Source: an uncultured bacterium (GTDB lineage Bacteria; Bacteroidota; Bacteroidia; Bacteroidales; UBA932). From it: a stretch of 64,000 nucleotides of DNA. The position numbers and the translations under genes are program-made. Shown piece after piece: positions 55,697 to 64,000 of this stretch. The stretch is taken from positions 1 through 64,000 of the forward strand of contig CASGCS010000017.1 of assembly GCA_949300025.1 (NCBI GenBank), given 5' to 3'. Numbering within the stretch: the stretch's first letter is position 1; each line of letters starts with the position of its first letter. The notes below the pieces were generated by a model. The model was given only the letters and a program-made list of their open reading frames with translations. It was not told where the DNA came from and did no database searches.

Positions 55697-56893
55697 ATGA
55701 GACGGATTTTCGAAAAAGCTGTTAAATGGTTGCTTACCGCAAGCGGTTTTGTAACGAGTATAGTCATTCTGCTTATTATAGGATTCCTTTTTACAGAAGG
55801 CGCAGGGCTGTTTAGGGAGAAGGTTATAGAGGAGGGGTATGTATTGGCCCTGAACAGGGAGAACAATGTAAAGGAGCTGACGGCAGCCCAGATAAAGGCA
55901 ATTTTTGACGAAGATGTAACCAATTGGAAGGAATTCGGCGGGCCCGATATGAAGATAGAGCCTTTCAGGCTGGAAGATGCAGACAAACTCTTTACGGAAG
56001 AGGAACTGGGCGGCCAATATGAAAATGCAGGGAGTCTTATAGCATCTCTGATAGAGGCGCATCCCGGGATGGTGGCCTTTGTTCCGGAATCCATGATTCC
56101 AAAAGGGGCGAATCTTAATTTCATTGAGGACAGGTCCATCTCCCCGAAAGAGGTTTTTGCAGGTGCGGAATGGTTTCCTACGGCGACTCCCGCACCGCTT
56201 TTCGGCATGTGGCCTCTTCTGGCCGGAACGCTTTGGGTAAGCCTTTTTGCAATATTGTTTGCCCTTCCATTCGGTATAAGCATAGCTGTCTATATGTCGG
56301 AGGTGGCGTCGGAGAGGGTAAGAGGTTTTCTGAAACCGGTTATAGAACTGTTGAACGGTATCCCATCTGTGGTTTACGGCTTTTTCGGGCTTATTGTAAT
56401 AGTGCCGCTGCTGCAGCAGGTATTTGGCCTTCCGGTGGGAGAAAGCGGTCTTGCCGGCAGCATAGTGCTGGCAATCATGGCGCTTCCAACCATAGTCACT
56501 GTAGCGGAGGATGCAATGCGCAACTGCCCCCGTTCGTTGCGTGAGGCAAGTCTGGCGCTTGGAGCCACCCACTGGCAGACTGTCTATCGGGTAGTCATAC
56601 CTTCATCCATGTCGGGCATAGCGTCGGGCGTAGTTTTGGGCATAGGACGGGCTGTAGGAGAGACAATGGCAGTCCTTATGGTTACCGGAAATGCGGCGGT
56701 CGTACCCTCTTCCATTCTTGAACCGCTCCGTACGATACCGGCCACAATCGCTGCGGAATTGGGTGAGGCTCCTGCCGGAGGGGCGCATTATCAGTCGCTT
56801 TTCCTTTTGGGAGTCATCCTGTTTTTCATAACGTTTTTCATAAATCTCTGCGTGGAGTATATCTCGTCGCGCAACAAGGCAAAAAGCAGTTAG
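55697..56893 (+). CDS. pstC: Phosphate permease PstC with an inserted PstS-like half domain
   Basis: Membrane channel subunit, 398 residues against about 300-320 for standard PstC. Helix 1 (about 12-34) is followed by a periplasmic insert (about 40-160), then six helices with the permease motif EASLALGATHWQTVYRVVIP. Insert residues 49-82 resemble PstS residues 104-138 (NVKELTAAQIKAIF ... TNWKEFGG against NPVARLTREQLEAIF ... TNWKEVGG), and about 111-134 resemble the following PstS strand-helix, but the SSGT phosphate loop is absent. So the insert looks like one lobe of a binding protein, possibly a docking or gating part. Confidence 0.92.
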   Translation: MRRIFEKAVKWLLTASGFVTSIVILLIIGFLFTEGAGLFREKVIEEGYVLALNRENNVKELTAAQIKAIFDEDVTNWKEFGGPDMKIEPFRLEDADKLFTEEELGGQYENAGSLIASLIEAHPGMVAFVPESMIPKGANLNFIEDRSISPKEVFAGAEWFPTATPAPLFGMWPLLAGTLWVSLFAILFALPFGISIAVYMSEVASERVRGFLKPVIELLNGIPSVVYGFFGLIVIVPLLQQVFGLPVGESGLAGSIVLAIMALPTIVTVAEDAMRNCPRSLREASLALGATHWQTVYRVVIPSSMSGIASGVVLGIGRAVGETMAVLMVTGNAAVVPSSILEPLRTIPATIAAELGEAPAGGAHYQSLFLLGVILFFITFFINLCVEYISSRNKAKSS

Positions 56894-56896
56894 AGT

Positions 56897-57787
56897 ATGG
56901 CAATAGAGACATTTCCAAAAGGGTACGGAGCGCGTAAACGCAGATCGCAGAAAACGGCGTTCGGAATATTCAAAGGGTTGAGCCTGTTTATAGTGCTTGT
57001 TCTCTTTGCAATACTCGGCTTTATAATATACAGGGGCGCCGGTGTGATAAACTGGACATTCCTTACCGAGGCCCCTTCCGACGGCATGACCTCAGGAGGA
57101 ATATTTCCGGCCATAATAGGAACTCTTCTCCTTATGGCAGGCAGTGCAATCGTGGCCTTCCCTGTAGGTATAATGAGCGGAATCTACATGAATGAATATG
57201 CCTCGAAAAGCGGCCGGGCGGTTAAGTTCATAAGACTTATGACAAATAATCTGAGCGGTGTTCCATCCATAGTGTTCGGTCTTTTCGGAATGGCGCTTTT
57301 TGTCAAATATCTGGGATTCGGAGACAGTATACTTGCCGGTTCCCTTACGCTCGGCCTGCTTTCTCTTCCGCTTGTCATAAGGACTACAGAGGAGGCGCTT
57401 AAAGACATACCTGCCGGAATCCGCGAAGGAAGTCTTGCTTTGGGCGCATCCAAATTGCAGACAATCTGGAAGGTTGTGCTGCCGATGGGAATGCCGCGCA
57501 TAATCACCGGGCTTATTCTCTCCCTGGGAAGGGTGTCGGGAGAAACAGCTCCGATTCTTTTTACATGTGCTGCATATTTCTTTCCCCAGCTGCCTGCTTC
57601 TATTTTCGACCAGTGCATGGCATTGCCCTATCACCTGTATGTAATCTCTACAAGCGGCACAGATATGGAGGCACAGCAGCCCATAGCATACGGAACAGCC
57701 CTGGTGCTCATAATAATAGTTTTGGTGATAAATCTTCTGGCGGGAGTGCTGAGGAGATATTTTGAAAACCGTCTTAAACTCAAATAG
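56897..57787 (+). CDS. pstA: Phosphate permease PstA
   Basis: Second channel subunit, 296 residues with six membrane helices and the EAA-type loop [21 protein letters not shown] that contacts PstB. Its first periplasmic loop (about 48-70) is short, unlike that of PstC. It starts three bases after pstC and ends five bases before pstB. The N-terminal cytosolic stretch is rich in Lys and Arg, as expected from the positive-inside rule. Confidence 0.94.
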   Translation: MAIETFPKGYGARKRRSQKTAFGIFKGLSLFIVLVLFAILGFIIYRGAGVINWTFLTEAPSDGMTSGGIFPAIIGTLLLMAGSAIVAFPVGIMSGIYMNEYASKSGRAVKFIRLMTNNLSGVPSIVFGLFGMALFVKYLGFGDSILAGSLTLGLLSLPLVIRTTEEALKDIPAGIREGSLALGASKLQTIWKVVLPMGMPRIITGLILSLGRVSGETAPILFTCAAYFFPQLPASIFDQCMALPYHLYVISTSGTDMEAQQPIAYGTALVLIIIVLVINLLAGVLRRYFENRLKLK

Positions 57788-57792
57788 AACAG

Positions 57793-58548
57793 ATGAAAAA
57801 GATAGAGGCCATAGATGTAAATTTCTATTACGGAGACTTCCATGCGTTAAAGGGAATATCAATGGATATTCCGCAGAATAAGGTCGTGGCTTTCATAGGC
57901 CCGTCGGGTTGCGGAAAATCTACTTTTCTGAGACTCTTTAACAGGATGAACGACCTTATCCCCGGGGCGAGGCTGCAAGGCAGTATTCTCATAGACGGGC
58001 AGGATATATACGCCCCCGGCGGAATGGAGGTGGATGAACTGAGAAAAAACGTGGGAATGGTCTTCCAGCGTCCCAACCCTTTTCCGAAAAGCATATTCGA
58101 CAATGTGGCCTACGGGTTGAGGGTGAACGGTATAAAGGACAAGGAGTTTATAAGGCAGAGAGTTGAGGAGTCTCTTCGCGGCGCGGCTCTCTGGAATGAG
58201 GTGAAGGATAAATTGAACTCTTCTGCCTACGCACTCTCCGGAGGACAGCAGCAGAGACTTTGTATTGCAAGGGCCATGGCCATTTCCCCCTCGGTGCTTC
58301 TGATGGATGAGCCGGCTTCGGCTCTTGACCCCATCTCTACTGCAAAGATAGAAGAACTTATATGCGAGTTGCGCAGCCAGGTTACAATAGTGATTGTAAC
58401 GCATAATATGCAGCAGGCGTCGCGTGTGAGCGACAAGACCGCCTTCTTCTACATGGGGGAGATGGTTGAGTATGGCGATACAAAGGTGATATTTACCAAT
58501 CCCAGCAAAGAAGCTACGCAGAATTACATTACGGGGCGTTTCGGTTAG
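57793..58548 (+). CDS. pstB: Phosphate ABC transporter ATPase PstB
   Basis: ATPase driving Pst uptake, 251 residues. Walker [10 protein letters not shown] (about 36-44), the PstB-typical [20 protein letters not shown]-loop [21 protein letters not shown], signature [16 protein letters not shown], Walker [17 protein letters not shown] and H-loop VTHNMQQA are all intact. Part of the pstSCAB-phoU run. Confidence 0.96.
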   Translation: MKKIEAIDVNFYYGDFHALKGISMDIPQNKVVAFIGPSGCGKSTFLRLFNRMNDLIPGARLQGSILIDGQDIYAPGGMEVDELRKNVGMVFQRPNPFPKSIFDNVAYGLRVNGIKDKEFIRQRVEESLRGAALWNEVKDKLNSSAYALSGGQQQRLCIARAMAISPSVLLMDEPASALDPISTAKIEELICELRSQVTIVIVTHNMQQASRVSDKTAFFYMGEMVEYGDTKVIFTNPSKEATQNYITGRFG

Positions 58549-58603
58549 GACTGGGTTTATATGGATTTTGAAATGTTTTGTCTGAGGTTGAAAATATAAC
58601 GTT

Positions 58604-59284
58604 ATGGTAAAATTTGTGGAATCGGAGCTCGTGCAGCTCCGCAACGAGGTTTACGAGATGTGGACATTGGTCTACAAGCAAATGGAACAGGTCAAACAGG
58701 CCGTACTCAATATGGATAGGGATGTGGCCAAACAGGTTCTCATGCGCGAGCGCCGTGTAGATACAATGGAGTTGAAGATAGACAGCAAGGTGGAGGATAT
58801 AATAGCACTCTATACTCCTGTTGCAATAGATTTGCGCTTTGTACTGGCAATGTTCAAGATAAACAATGACCTTGAGAGAATAGGAGACTATGCAGACGGC
58901 ATGGCGAGGTTTGTAAAGGATGCGGCCGGGGCTGCGCTTGATACGGAACTTGTAGGCAGACTGCGCCTGGAAGAGATGTTTTCCACAGTTCTTGTAATGA
59001 TGGACAGTCTCAAGCAGGCACTCATGGATGAAGATCCCGCAAAGGCTGCCTCCGTATTGGAAACAGACGATATCCTGGATGAAATAAAGAACTCTTCAAT
59101 AGAGATTCTTGTAGATTATGCAAAAAAGCATACAGATTCAATCTATCTCTGCATAGGGCTGGCAGGTGTCATACGCAAGATTGAAAGGACCGGAGACCAT
59201 CTTTCCAATGTGGCGGAAGATATTGTGTTTTATATAGATGCCAAGGTGCTTAAGCACAATGCCGATCAGGAACAGGCTCAGTGA
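58604..59284 (+). CDS. phoU: Phosphate signalling regulator PhoU
   Basis: Negative regulator that passes the state of the Pst transporter to the PhoR-type kinase. 226 residues forming two three-helix PhoU repeats; acidic metal-binding motifs appear as ERIGDYADGM in the first and ERTGDHLSNVAEDI in the second repeat. It follows pstB by 55 bases and is closed by a strong terminator. No phoB/phoR genes are in the window. Confidence 0.95.
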   Translation: MVKFVESELVQLRNEVYEMWTLVYKQMEQVKQAVLNMDRDVAKQVLMRERRVDTMELKIDSKVEDIIALYTPVAIDLRFVLAMFKINNDLERIGDYADGMARFVKDAAGAALDTELVGRLRLEEMFSTVLVMMDSLKQALMDEDPAKAASVLETDDILDEIKNSSIEILVDYAKKHTDSIYLCIGLAGVIRKIERTGDHLSNVAEDIVFYIDAKVLKHNADQEQAQ

Positions 59285-59307
59285 CGGGACAAATGCAGTG
59301 CAGTATG

Positions 59308-59342
59308 AATGTCGGAGACCGAAAATCTCCGACATTTTTTTT
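59308..59342 (+). terminator. Intrinsic terminator after phoU
   Basis: AATGTCGGAGA (59308-59318) and TCTCCGACATT (59326-59336) form a perfect 11-bp stem with loop CCGAAAA and a run of T to 59342. It ends the pst operon. Confidence 0.92.
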
Positions 59343-59349
59343 ATGTTGT

Positions 59350-59375
59350 TGTAACAATGGCGGCATGTTTTCGTC
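59350..59375 (+). promoter_or_regulatory. ECF-sigma-type promoter of the DUF4252/sigma operon
   Basis: TGTAAC (59350-59355), 16 bases, CGTC (59372-59375) has the AAC -35 core and CGTC -10 core recognised by many ECF sigma factors. It lies just behind the phoU terminator and 43 bases before the first gene of an operon that encodes an ECF sigma factor. A weak housekeeping-type TAAATTTA (59393-59400) is also present. Confidence 0.6.
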
Positions 59376-59417
59376 ATTATTGTGAAAACGGTTAAATTTA
59401 CGAAGTAGAAAAGAGCC

Positions 59418-59942
59418 ATGAAAAGAATAGTGTCAAGAGAAAAAGTTATTGCAGTTGCGGCAGCGGCGCTGCTGACATTTACATTTTGCTTTCTGCCGGG
59501 GCAGGCATCGGCAAATGATTCGGTTACCGGCGTAATGAAAAGTTACAGGAGTTGCAGCGGTGTGCAGTATCTGAATGTAAATTCTTTCCTTTTACGGATA
59601 GCGGGAATAATATCCGGTGATGACGATGCACGGCAGATTCTGGGTTGTTTGAACAGAGTGGCGATTGTCTATGCCGAGGATGCTTCGGAAGAGGTGAAGA
59701 GGGAGATTATGGAGTCTGTAAACCTTGAACTCGAAAACGGATATGAAATCATGACCGAGGTCAGGGATAATACAGACGATCTTTCTGTCTGGTGCAGACT
59801 CAGAAATGAGAGAATTTCAGAAATGGTTGTGGTGTCCGGTTCAGAATCTTCTGTAATCTATCTGAAAAGCAAGGGCAGTGGTATCCCCGTTTCAGAGATC
59901 GCAAGGTTTGTTTCCGGCAGCAGCGATATTGTAAGGTTGTAA
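59418..59942 (+). CDS. DUF4252 exported protein, first copy
   Basis: A 174-residue protein with a signal peptide (about 1-32, ending ASA) and a DUF4252-type domain: a start like VMKSYRSCSGVQYLNVNSFL, a central helix pair and a final half with RISEMVVVSGSESSVIYLKS. The biochemical role of DUF4252 is not known. Seven bases separate it from the sigma factor gene, and a second DUF4252 gene closes the operon, so the proteins are likely outputs or sensors of the sigma factor circuit. Confidence 0.75.
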   Translation: MKRIVSREKVIAVAAAALLTFTFCFLPGQASANDSVTGVMKSYRSCSGVQYLNVNSFLLRIAGIISGDDDARQILGCLNRVAIVYAEDASEEVKREIMESVNLELENGYEIMTEVRDNTDDLSVWCRLRNERISEMVVVSGSESSVIYLKSKGSGIPVSEIARFVSGSSDIVRL

Positions 59943-59949
59943 ACTGAAC

Positions 59950-60462
59950 ATGGAGAGGGAGGATTTCAAACGGGTCTGGCTGCCGCTGAGCGGGAACTTC
60001 TACAGGGCGGCTTATCTTGTTCTCGGATCTGAGCAGGAGGCAAAGGACATTCTGCAGGATTTGTATGTAAAACTTTGGAATATCCGCAGTTCACTTGAAA
60101 ACATAGACTCTCCTCTTGCATACGGCACAAGAATTATCCGGAATATGGCGCTTGACAAGGTGCGCAGCGCATCGTACCGTACGAGAAGGGTGGGTGTCGT
60201 GGCCATGGAGGAACTCCCTCTGTCGGATACACCTTTCCAAGGGTCTGCCGAGCATGGGCTGATTGAGAAAGAGATGGTTCTGAAACTGAAACAGACAATT
60301 GTCGGGATGCAGGAACCTCAAAGGAGTGTTGTTCAGATGAGGCTTTTCAAGGATATGGATTATGCCGAAATTGCCCGTAAGACCGGCCTGTCGCAAATAA
60401 ATGTAAGAGTGATTGTAAGCAGAGGCAAGAAAATGATTGCCCGGGCATTGAGTGAATATTAA
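59950..60462 (+). CDS. ECF-type RNA polymerase sigma factor
   Basis: A 170-residue alternative sigma factor. Region 2 contains SEQEAKDILQDLYVKLW (core binding) and ALDKVRSASYRTRR (promoter -10 contact); region 4 contains the helix-turn-helix MDYAEIARKTGLSQINVRVI with VSRGKKMI. No other domain is present. It lies between a DUF4252 gene and a gene for a one-helix membrane protein that may be its anti-sigma factor. The promoter at 59350-59375 suggests it drives its own operon. Confidence 0.92.
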   Translation: MEREDFKRVWLPLSGNFYRAAYLVLGSEQEAKDILQDLYVKLWNIRSSLENIDSPLAYGTRIIRNMALDKVRSASYRTRRVGVVAMEELPLSDTPFQGSAEHGLIEKEMVLKLKQTIVGMQEPQRSVVQMRLFKDMDYAEIARKTGLSQINVRVIVSRGKKMIARALSEY

Positions 60463-60474
60463 TAGATTACGGCT

Positions 60475-60849
60475 ATGAAAGAGAAAGATATAAATGAAAT
60501 TGAGATTCCAAATGGGCTTGAGGCGGAAATGTCTGACTTTATAGACTCCATGGATGCCGCCGAAAGGGTAATGGCGGAAGAGAGGCGTAGAAAAGGTGCC
60601 GTAAGGTGGAGTTATGTTGCAGGAGCGGCTGCAACGGCAGCGTTGCTTCTGACTTTCCTTTTCAGGCAGCCGGCAATGCCGGAAGATACCTTTACAGACC
60701 CGCATGAGGCCTATGCATGTGTGGAGCAGGCGTTGGCGTCCATTTCGGAAAAAATGGGGAGCGGCGTGCAGCAGGCACGGAGAGCAGGAGACAAAATAGA
60801 TGCCGGCACTGCAAAAATCAAGGAATTGTATAACAGAAAAACAAACTAA
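60475..60849 (+). CDS. One-helix membrane protein, probable anti-sigma factor
   Basis: A 124-residue protein with an acidic N-terminal cytosolic segment (about 1-45), a basic patch (EERRRKGAVRW), one membrane helix (about 46-63, AGAAATAALLLTFLF) and a periplasmic tail. No family is recognised. Its size, topology and place 12 bases after an ECF sigma gene are those of small anti-sigma factors in Bacteroidetes, so this role is inferred from context alone. Confidence 0.6.
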   Translation: MKEKDINEIEIPNGLEAEMSDFIDSMDAAERVMAEERRRKGAVRWSYVAGAAATAALLLTFLFRQPAMPEDTFTDPHEAYACVEQALASISEKMGSGVQQARRAGDKIDAGTAKIKELYNRKTN

Positions 60850-60859
60850 CTCTAATATT

Positions 60860-61363
60860 ATGAAAAAGACGGTAATTTTCATTTTTGCCATGTTTATGGC
60901 TGTCGCAGCCTTCGCTCAGGGAGGGAAGGAGTTGTATAACAAATATTTAGGAAAGGATGGCGTGAGTTCGGTCTATATTTCGCCCACGATGTTCGAGATG
61001 ATAAAGCAGATTCCGGACATTGAGATTGAAGGCGGAGGTTCTTTCAATCTCGGTGAACTTATCAAGACTTTCGACGGTATGTATATCCTTGACATCGAAA
61101 ATGCCGAGTTCGTTTCGGAGGTTGAGAAGAGTGTGGAGGCCATGGTGGAGAAGGGCAGATACAAACTTCTTATGGAGGCTGTGGACGGAGGCTCCCGCGT
61201 GCATATCTATATCGTTCAGGAGGGGGATACCGTTAGGGATTTCCTTATGCTTGCAAGCGAGAACGGAGGAGGAAGTGACGGAGGTTCCACCGCAGTGATT
61301 TCTATTTCCGCGAAAATGGCCATGTCTGAATTGCAGAAACTTCTGGCATCGGCAATGCAGTAG
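60860..61363 (+). CDS. DUF4252 exported protein, second copy
   Basis: A 167-residue protein with signal peptide (about 1-19, ending AAFAQ) and a DUF4252-type domain, with VSSVYISPTMFEMIKQIPD, then FDGMYILDIENAEFVSEVEK and a Gly-rich loop (ASENGGGSDGGST). ATG 60860 is chosen because it starts a clean signal peptide; the frame extends 20 codons upstream into the previous gene. It is the last gene of the sigma operon and ends two bases from the converging glycosyltransferase gene. Confidence 0.78.
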   Translation: MKKTVIFIFAMFMAVAAFAQGGKELYNKYLGKDGVSSVYISPTMFEMIKQIPDIEIEGGGSFNLGELIKTFDGMYILDIENAEFVSEVEKSVEAMVEKGRYKLLMEAVDGGSRVHIYIVQEGDTVRDFLMLASENGGGSDGGSTAVISISAKMAMSELQKLLASAMQ

Positions 61364-61365
61364 CG

Positions 61366-63003
61366 TCACTTTTCTTTTGGAGTGAGCAGAGTTACATTGT
61401 ATACGAATTCACTGCTGTGGCGGTGATGTGTCTTCGCCCAACGGTTATCATCAAAAGTCCCTACGAAAAGGCTGTCCGCACTCTCCCAGATGTCGGGCAG
61501 CTCTTTTTTTACAGGTTCATGCGTGATGACAACGCACGGGAGTTTCTGCAGAAGCGAATCCCTGTCGGAAACCTTTAATGGCCTGATGACTCTGCCTGCC
61601 GCATACACTATTTCTATGCGCAAAGGATTTTCGCTGTTGTAGTAAAATGGAATACCGTTCAGTTCAGGAATGTCTCTTGCCTTGGAAATGCTCTCCATTT
61701 CCGGGTTGTTGATTACATTCTTGAGCGATGGCATTGCGAACAGTTCGGCAAAGAGGAAGAGTGCCAGAACCGTAGTTACCATCTTTATCGGCTTGAGCCT
61801 GCGTGCATATATTGCGAGCATTACCGCCGCGGCCCAGATTACAGCGGCAAACAATATCATTTTGGCAAGAGTTATGTACCCGGGAGTATACAGAAATATC
61901 CACGCTGCGACAGGAATGGCAAAGACAACGGCTGCCAGCGCCCAACTGTTTATTCCGAACAGTATCTTGTCTGTCTTGAATACCGATTTGTATCTTAGCC
62001 TCTCTTCCCAAAGGGTAATGAGGTAGCCCATCAGATAACTTGCTGGTATAAGAATGGGAAGCAGGTATCTGTTCTTTTTTTCAGGAAAGAGTGAAAGGAG
62101 TACCAGCATTATGAACATCCATGCGAAAGGGAGAAGGTAAGACTTGTTTTTCCTGTCGTCTCCGGACCACAGAGGAAGCAGGATTGCCGTAGGCAGCAGC
62201 AGCGACCATACACCGCTTTCGAGGAAGAATTTCCAATAGTAGTACCACGGACGCACGTTGTGGTTGAGCCATGCACCTGATTCTTTCTCCGCGACATACG
62301 CCATGGCCTCGGGATGGAAGGCATAGATGTAGGCATACCACCACAGACCTATTACAAGACAAAGAACCACGGTTACAAGAATTCCATTGCCTTTTCTTTT
62401 AAGGGAGGGCCTGTTTGTCATGGCAAAGGCGGCAAGCAGCGGAAGCAGCAGGGAGTAGAAGGAGATGGGCCCTTTGCTGAGAAATGAGAGCCCCATCATT
62501 ATTCCGCTTATTATAAAATTCCTCCATTTGCATCCGGGCAAGGTCAGCCCCTTGCACAGATAGTAGATTGCGCACATCATGAATGCGTGGCAATATATGT
62601 CCCATGAGGCTGTACGCCCCATCAGTATGACACTGTAGCAGGTACATAGAATCATGGTCGCCACCATGGGGTTTATGTCCGGCATGAAACGGGTGAACTT
62701 GTAAAAGTAGAATACCAGCAGCAAGGCTGCGAGTGCGGCCATTCCTCTTTGGAGTGCAAGATTGTCGGGGGATATTATTTCCGCCGCCGCCGTAATCCAT
62801 GTGGGAAGAGGCGGCTTTTCCAGCCTCAGGTCTCCGTTGAGGGTAGGGACAAGCCAATGCCCGTCATAGACCATTTCTCTTGCGGTTATGATGTTTCTGG
62901 ACTCCATAATGTCCGGCACGATAACCGTGTTGTTTACGAAAAATGTAATAAACGAGATGAATATTATTGTGATAGCGGCGTTTATCTTATTTTGTCTTGG
63001 CAT
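61366..63003 (-). CDS. ArnT/PMT-type membrane glycosyltransferase
   Basis: A 545-residue inner membrane protein with about 12 helices and a C-terminal periplasmic domain. The first periplasmic loop has ESRNIITAREMVYDGHWLVP and GDLRLEKPPLPTW, the pattern of the PMT_2/ArnT family, which moves sugars from a polyprenyl-phosphate carrier to lipid A or other acceptors. Donor and acceptor cannot be read. ATG 63003 (MPRQNKIN) is preferred: a TATCTTTG promoter box on this strand at 63028-63035 lies between it and the first in-frame ATG at 63072. No arn sugar-synthesis genes are nearby. Confidence 0.85.
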   Translation of the reverse strand: MPRQNKINAAITIIFISFITFFVNNTVIVPDIMESRNIITAREMVYDGHWLVPTLNGDLRLEKPPLPTWITAAAEIISPDNLALQRGMAALAALLLVFYFYKFTRFMPDINPMVATMILCTCYSVILMGRTASWDIYCHAFMMCAIYYLCKGLTLPGCKWRNFIISGIMMGLSFLSKGPISFYSLLLPLLAAFAMTNRPSLKRKGNGILVTVVLCLVIGLWWYAYIYAFHPEAMAYVAEKESGAWLNHNVRPWYYYWKFFLESGVWSLLLPTAILLPLWSGDDRKNKSYLLPFAWMFIMLVLLSLFPEKKNRYLLPILIPASYLMGYLITLWEERLRYKSVFKTDKILFGINSWALAAVVFAIPVAAWIFLYTPGYITLAKMILFAAVIWAAAVMLAIYARRLKPIKMVTTVLALFLFAELFAMPSLKNVINNPEMESISKARDIPELNGIPFYYNSENPLRIEIVYAAGRVIRPLKVSDRDSLLQKLPCVVITHEPVKKELPDIWESADSLFVGTFDDNRWAKTHHRHSSEFVYNVTLLTPKEK

Positions 63004-63027
63004 AGGCTTTCCAAAATGATTCGCCGG

Positions 63028-63035
63028 CAAAGATA
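63028..63035 (-). promoter_or_regulatory. -7 box of the ArnT-like gene, decides its start
   Basis: TATCTTTG on the minus strand fits TAnnTTTG. Transcription would begin near 63021, about 18 bases before ATG 63003 and downstream of the other candidate start at 63072. Confidence 0.55.
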
Positions 63036-63084
63036 GAGAAAAAAATACCAAGAATTTGCAATACGGTTGCATCGGTTTTTGTCA

Positions 63085-63092
63085 TAATTTTG
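63085..63092 (+). promoter_or_regulatory. -7 box of the copper ATPase gene
   Basis: TAATTTTG fits TAnnTTTG, 44 bases before the ATG at 63137. No well-spaced TTTG is visible, so a regulator-dependent promoter is possible. Confidence 0.4.
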
Positions 63093-63136
63093 CACAAACT
63101 GATTTTGACAATAACTGTCGGAGAAAGATTCATATT

Positions 63137-64000
63137 ATGACAGAGAATATTATGGCAGAGAAGAATTTTCACGTGTCGGGGATGAGCTGTGCCGCCTGTG
63201 CCGCCCGCGTAGACAAGGTGCTGAACGGGCAGGAGGGGGTATGCAAGGCAGAGGTCAATTTTGCAGCAGCATCGGCAAGGGTTCTCTATGACCCTGATAT
63301 TTGCTCTCCGGAGTTGCTTGAAAAGGCGGTCCGGGATGCAGGGTATGACCTGATAATTGAAGATGACAGTACGGCGGACGCAATTGAAAAAGAGAAGGAC
63401 AATAGTTACAGAAAGTTGAAGGGCGACACTCTTCTCGCGGCAATCTTTTCGTTGCCCGTCCTGGTTGCAAGCCTGTTTTTTATGGAATACGGCTGGGTGA
63501 AGTATATGGTATGGATACTTTCCACCGCTGTGGTTTTCCTCTTTGGAAAGAGGTTCTATATAAGTGCATGGAAGCAACTGATGCACCGTTCATCCAATAT
63601 GGATACGCTTGTTGCGGTAAGTACGGGCATTGCCTATTTCTTCTCTCTTTTCAACCTCTTTTTCCCGGAATTCTGGTTAAAGAGAGGAATCGAGCCTCAC
63701 CTCTATTTCGAGGCATCGAGCGTTATAATAACATTTATTCTTCTCGGGAGGCTTCTCGAGAACCGCGCAAAGGAGAAAACCTCAGGTGCCATCAAGAAAC
63801 TTATGGGGCTGCAGCCAAAGTATGTGACTATAGTCAGAGGAGACGGTGAAGAGTCTATCCCCGTAGCGAATGCCGTGAAAGGAGATATAATCGCAGTAAA
63901 ACCGGGTGAGAAGATAGCTTTGGACGGAACGGTGGTATGGGGCAGTTCGTATGTGGATGAAAGCATGCTAAGCGGTGAGCCGCTCGCTTCATACAAGGAA
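63137..64000 (+). CDS. copA: Copper-translocating P-type ATPase, N-terminal part (cut by window end)
   Basis: The first 288 codons of a heavy-metal pump run to the window edge without a stop. Residues about 10-75 are a heavy-metal-associated domain with GMSCAAC (Cys19... Cys22-type CxxC pair); four membrane helices follow, including FFMEYGWVKYMVWIL and SSNMDTLVAVSTGIAYFFSL, then the start of the actuator domain with DESMLSGEP, the counterpart of the TGE dephosphorylation motif. NMDTL and the HMA type fit Cu(I) export. The CPC metal site and phosphorylation Asp lie beyond the window. ATG 63137 or 63152 could be the start. Confidence 0.88.
   Translation, partial: MTENIMAEKNFHVSGMSCAACAARVDKVLNGQEGVCKAEVNFAAASARVLYDPDICSPELLEKAVRDAGYDLIIEDDSTADAIEKEKDNSYRKLKGDTLLAAIFSLPVLVASLFFMEYGWVKYMVWILSTAVVFLFGKRFYISAWKQLMHRSSNMDTLVAVSTGIAYFFSLFNLFFPEFWLKRGIEPHLYFEASSVIITFILLGRLLENRAKEKTSGAIKKLMGLQPKYVTIVRGDGEESIPVANAVKGDIIAVKPGEKIALDGTVVWGSSYVDESMLSGEPLASYKE

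Overview
The window is a piece of a Bacteroidetes chromosome, most likely of the order Bacteroidales. The signs are gene families and gene order (a BamA followed by two Skp/OmpH chaperones, fused-subunit KorA with KorB next to NADP-type glutamate dehydrogenase, a Bacteroidetes-type RpoB/RpoC pair, DUF4252 proteins, membrane pyrophosphatase), the lack of clear Shine-Dalgarno sequences, and many promoters of the Bacteroidetes type (TTTG, 19-20 bases, TAnnTTTG). The ferredoxin-dependent 2-oxoacid oxidoreductase and ion-pumping pyrophosphatase suggest an anaerobe. No insertion sequence, prophage, integrase or CRISPR array was found. I do not name a genus.

Layout. 1-600: a non-coding array of about 64-bp repeats whose last, truncated copy forms a consensus promoter for uppS. 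643-5096: envelope assembly (uppS, bamA, two skp-like genes). 5300-9556: korA, korB, gdhA, which connect 2-oxoglutarate, ferredoxin and glutamate. 9693-19803: murI, hppA, an esterase-like protein that has probably lost its catalytic residues, aroE, ssb, purA, an MFS transporter and dxs. 19887-32773: a tRNA-Thr, Tyr, Gly, Thr cluster, tuf, tRNA-Trp, secE, nusG, rplKAJL, rpoBC; this is the gene order of the E. coli tufB-rpoC region with one extra tRNA. 32894-45696: gamma-carbonic anhydrase, a TlpA-like lipoprotein, an rRNA methyltransferase with lysS, recJ, a parC-type topoisomerase subunit with aroK, an RsuA-family pseudouridine synthase with era, and a MacB-like permease with a small PH-like protein. 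45703-46758: tRNA-Val with a structured leader and a CatA-like acetyltransferase. 46736-53368: a tightly coupled seven-gene TetR-controlled efflux operon (TetR, TolC, HlyD, two ATPases, two permeases) that matches E. coli CecR/YbhGFSR with the double ATPase YbhF split in two. 53579-59284: a DUF362 ferredoxin protein and the complete phosphate uptake set pstSCAB-phoU. 59418-61363: an ECF sigma factor with a one-helix probable anti-sigma and two flanking DUF4252 proteins. 61366-64000: an ArnT/PMT-type glycosyltransferase and the start of a copper P-type ATPase cut by the window edge.

The most unusual observations are: a PstC permease carrying half of a PstS-like binding domain in its first periplasmic loop; a four-fold 11-bp-phased GTT array upstream of pstS that looks like a Pho box; a nested-dyad operator just downstream of a perfect promoter at the TetR efflux operon; an ECF-type promoter (TGTAAC-N16-CGTC) in front of the sigma/DUF4252 operon, suggesting autoregulation; a repeat-borne promoter for uppS; and an Asn at the RpoB position equivalent to E. 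coli His526. All calls are from reading the sequence; no database search or folding program was run.
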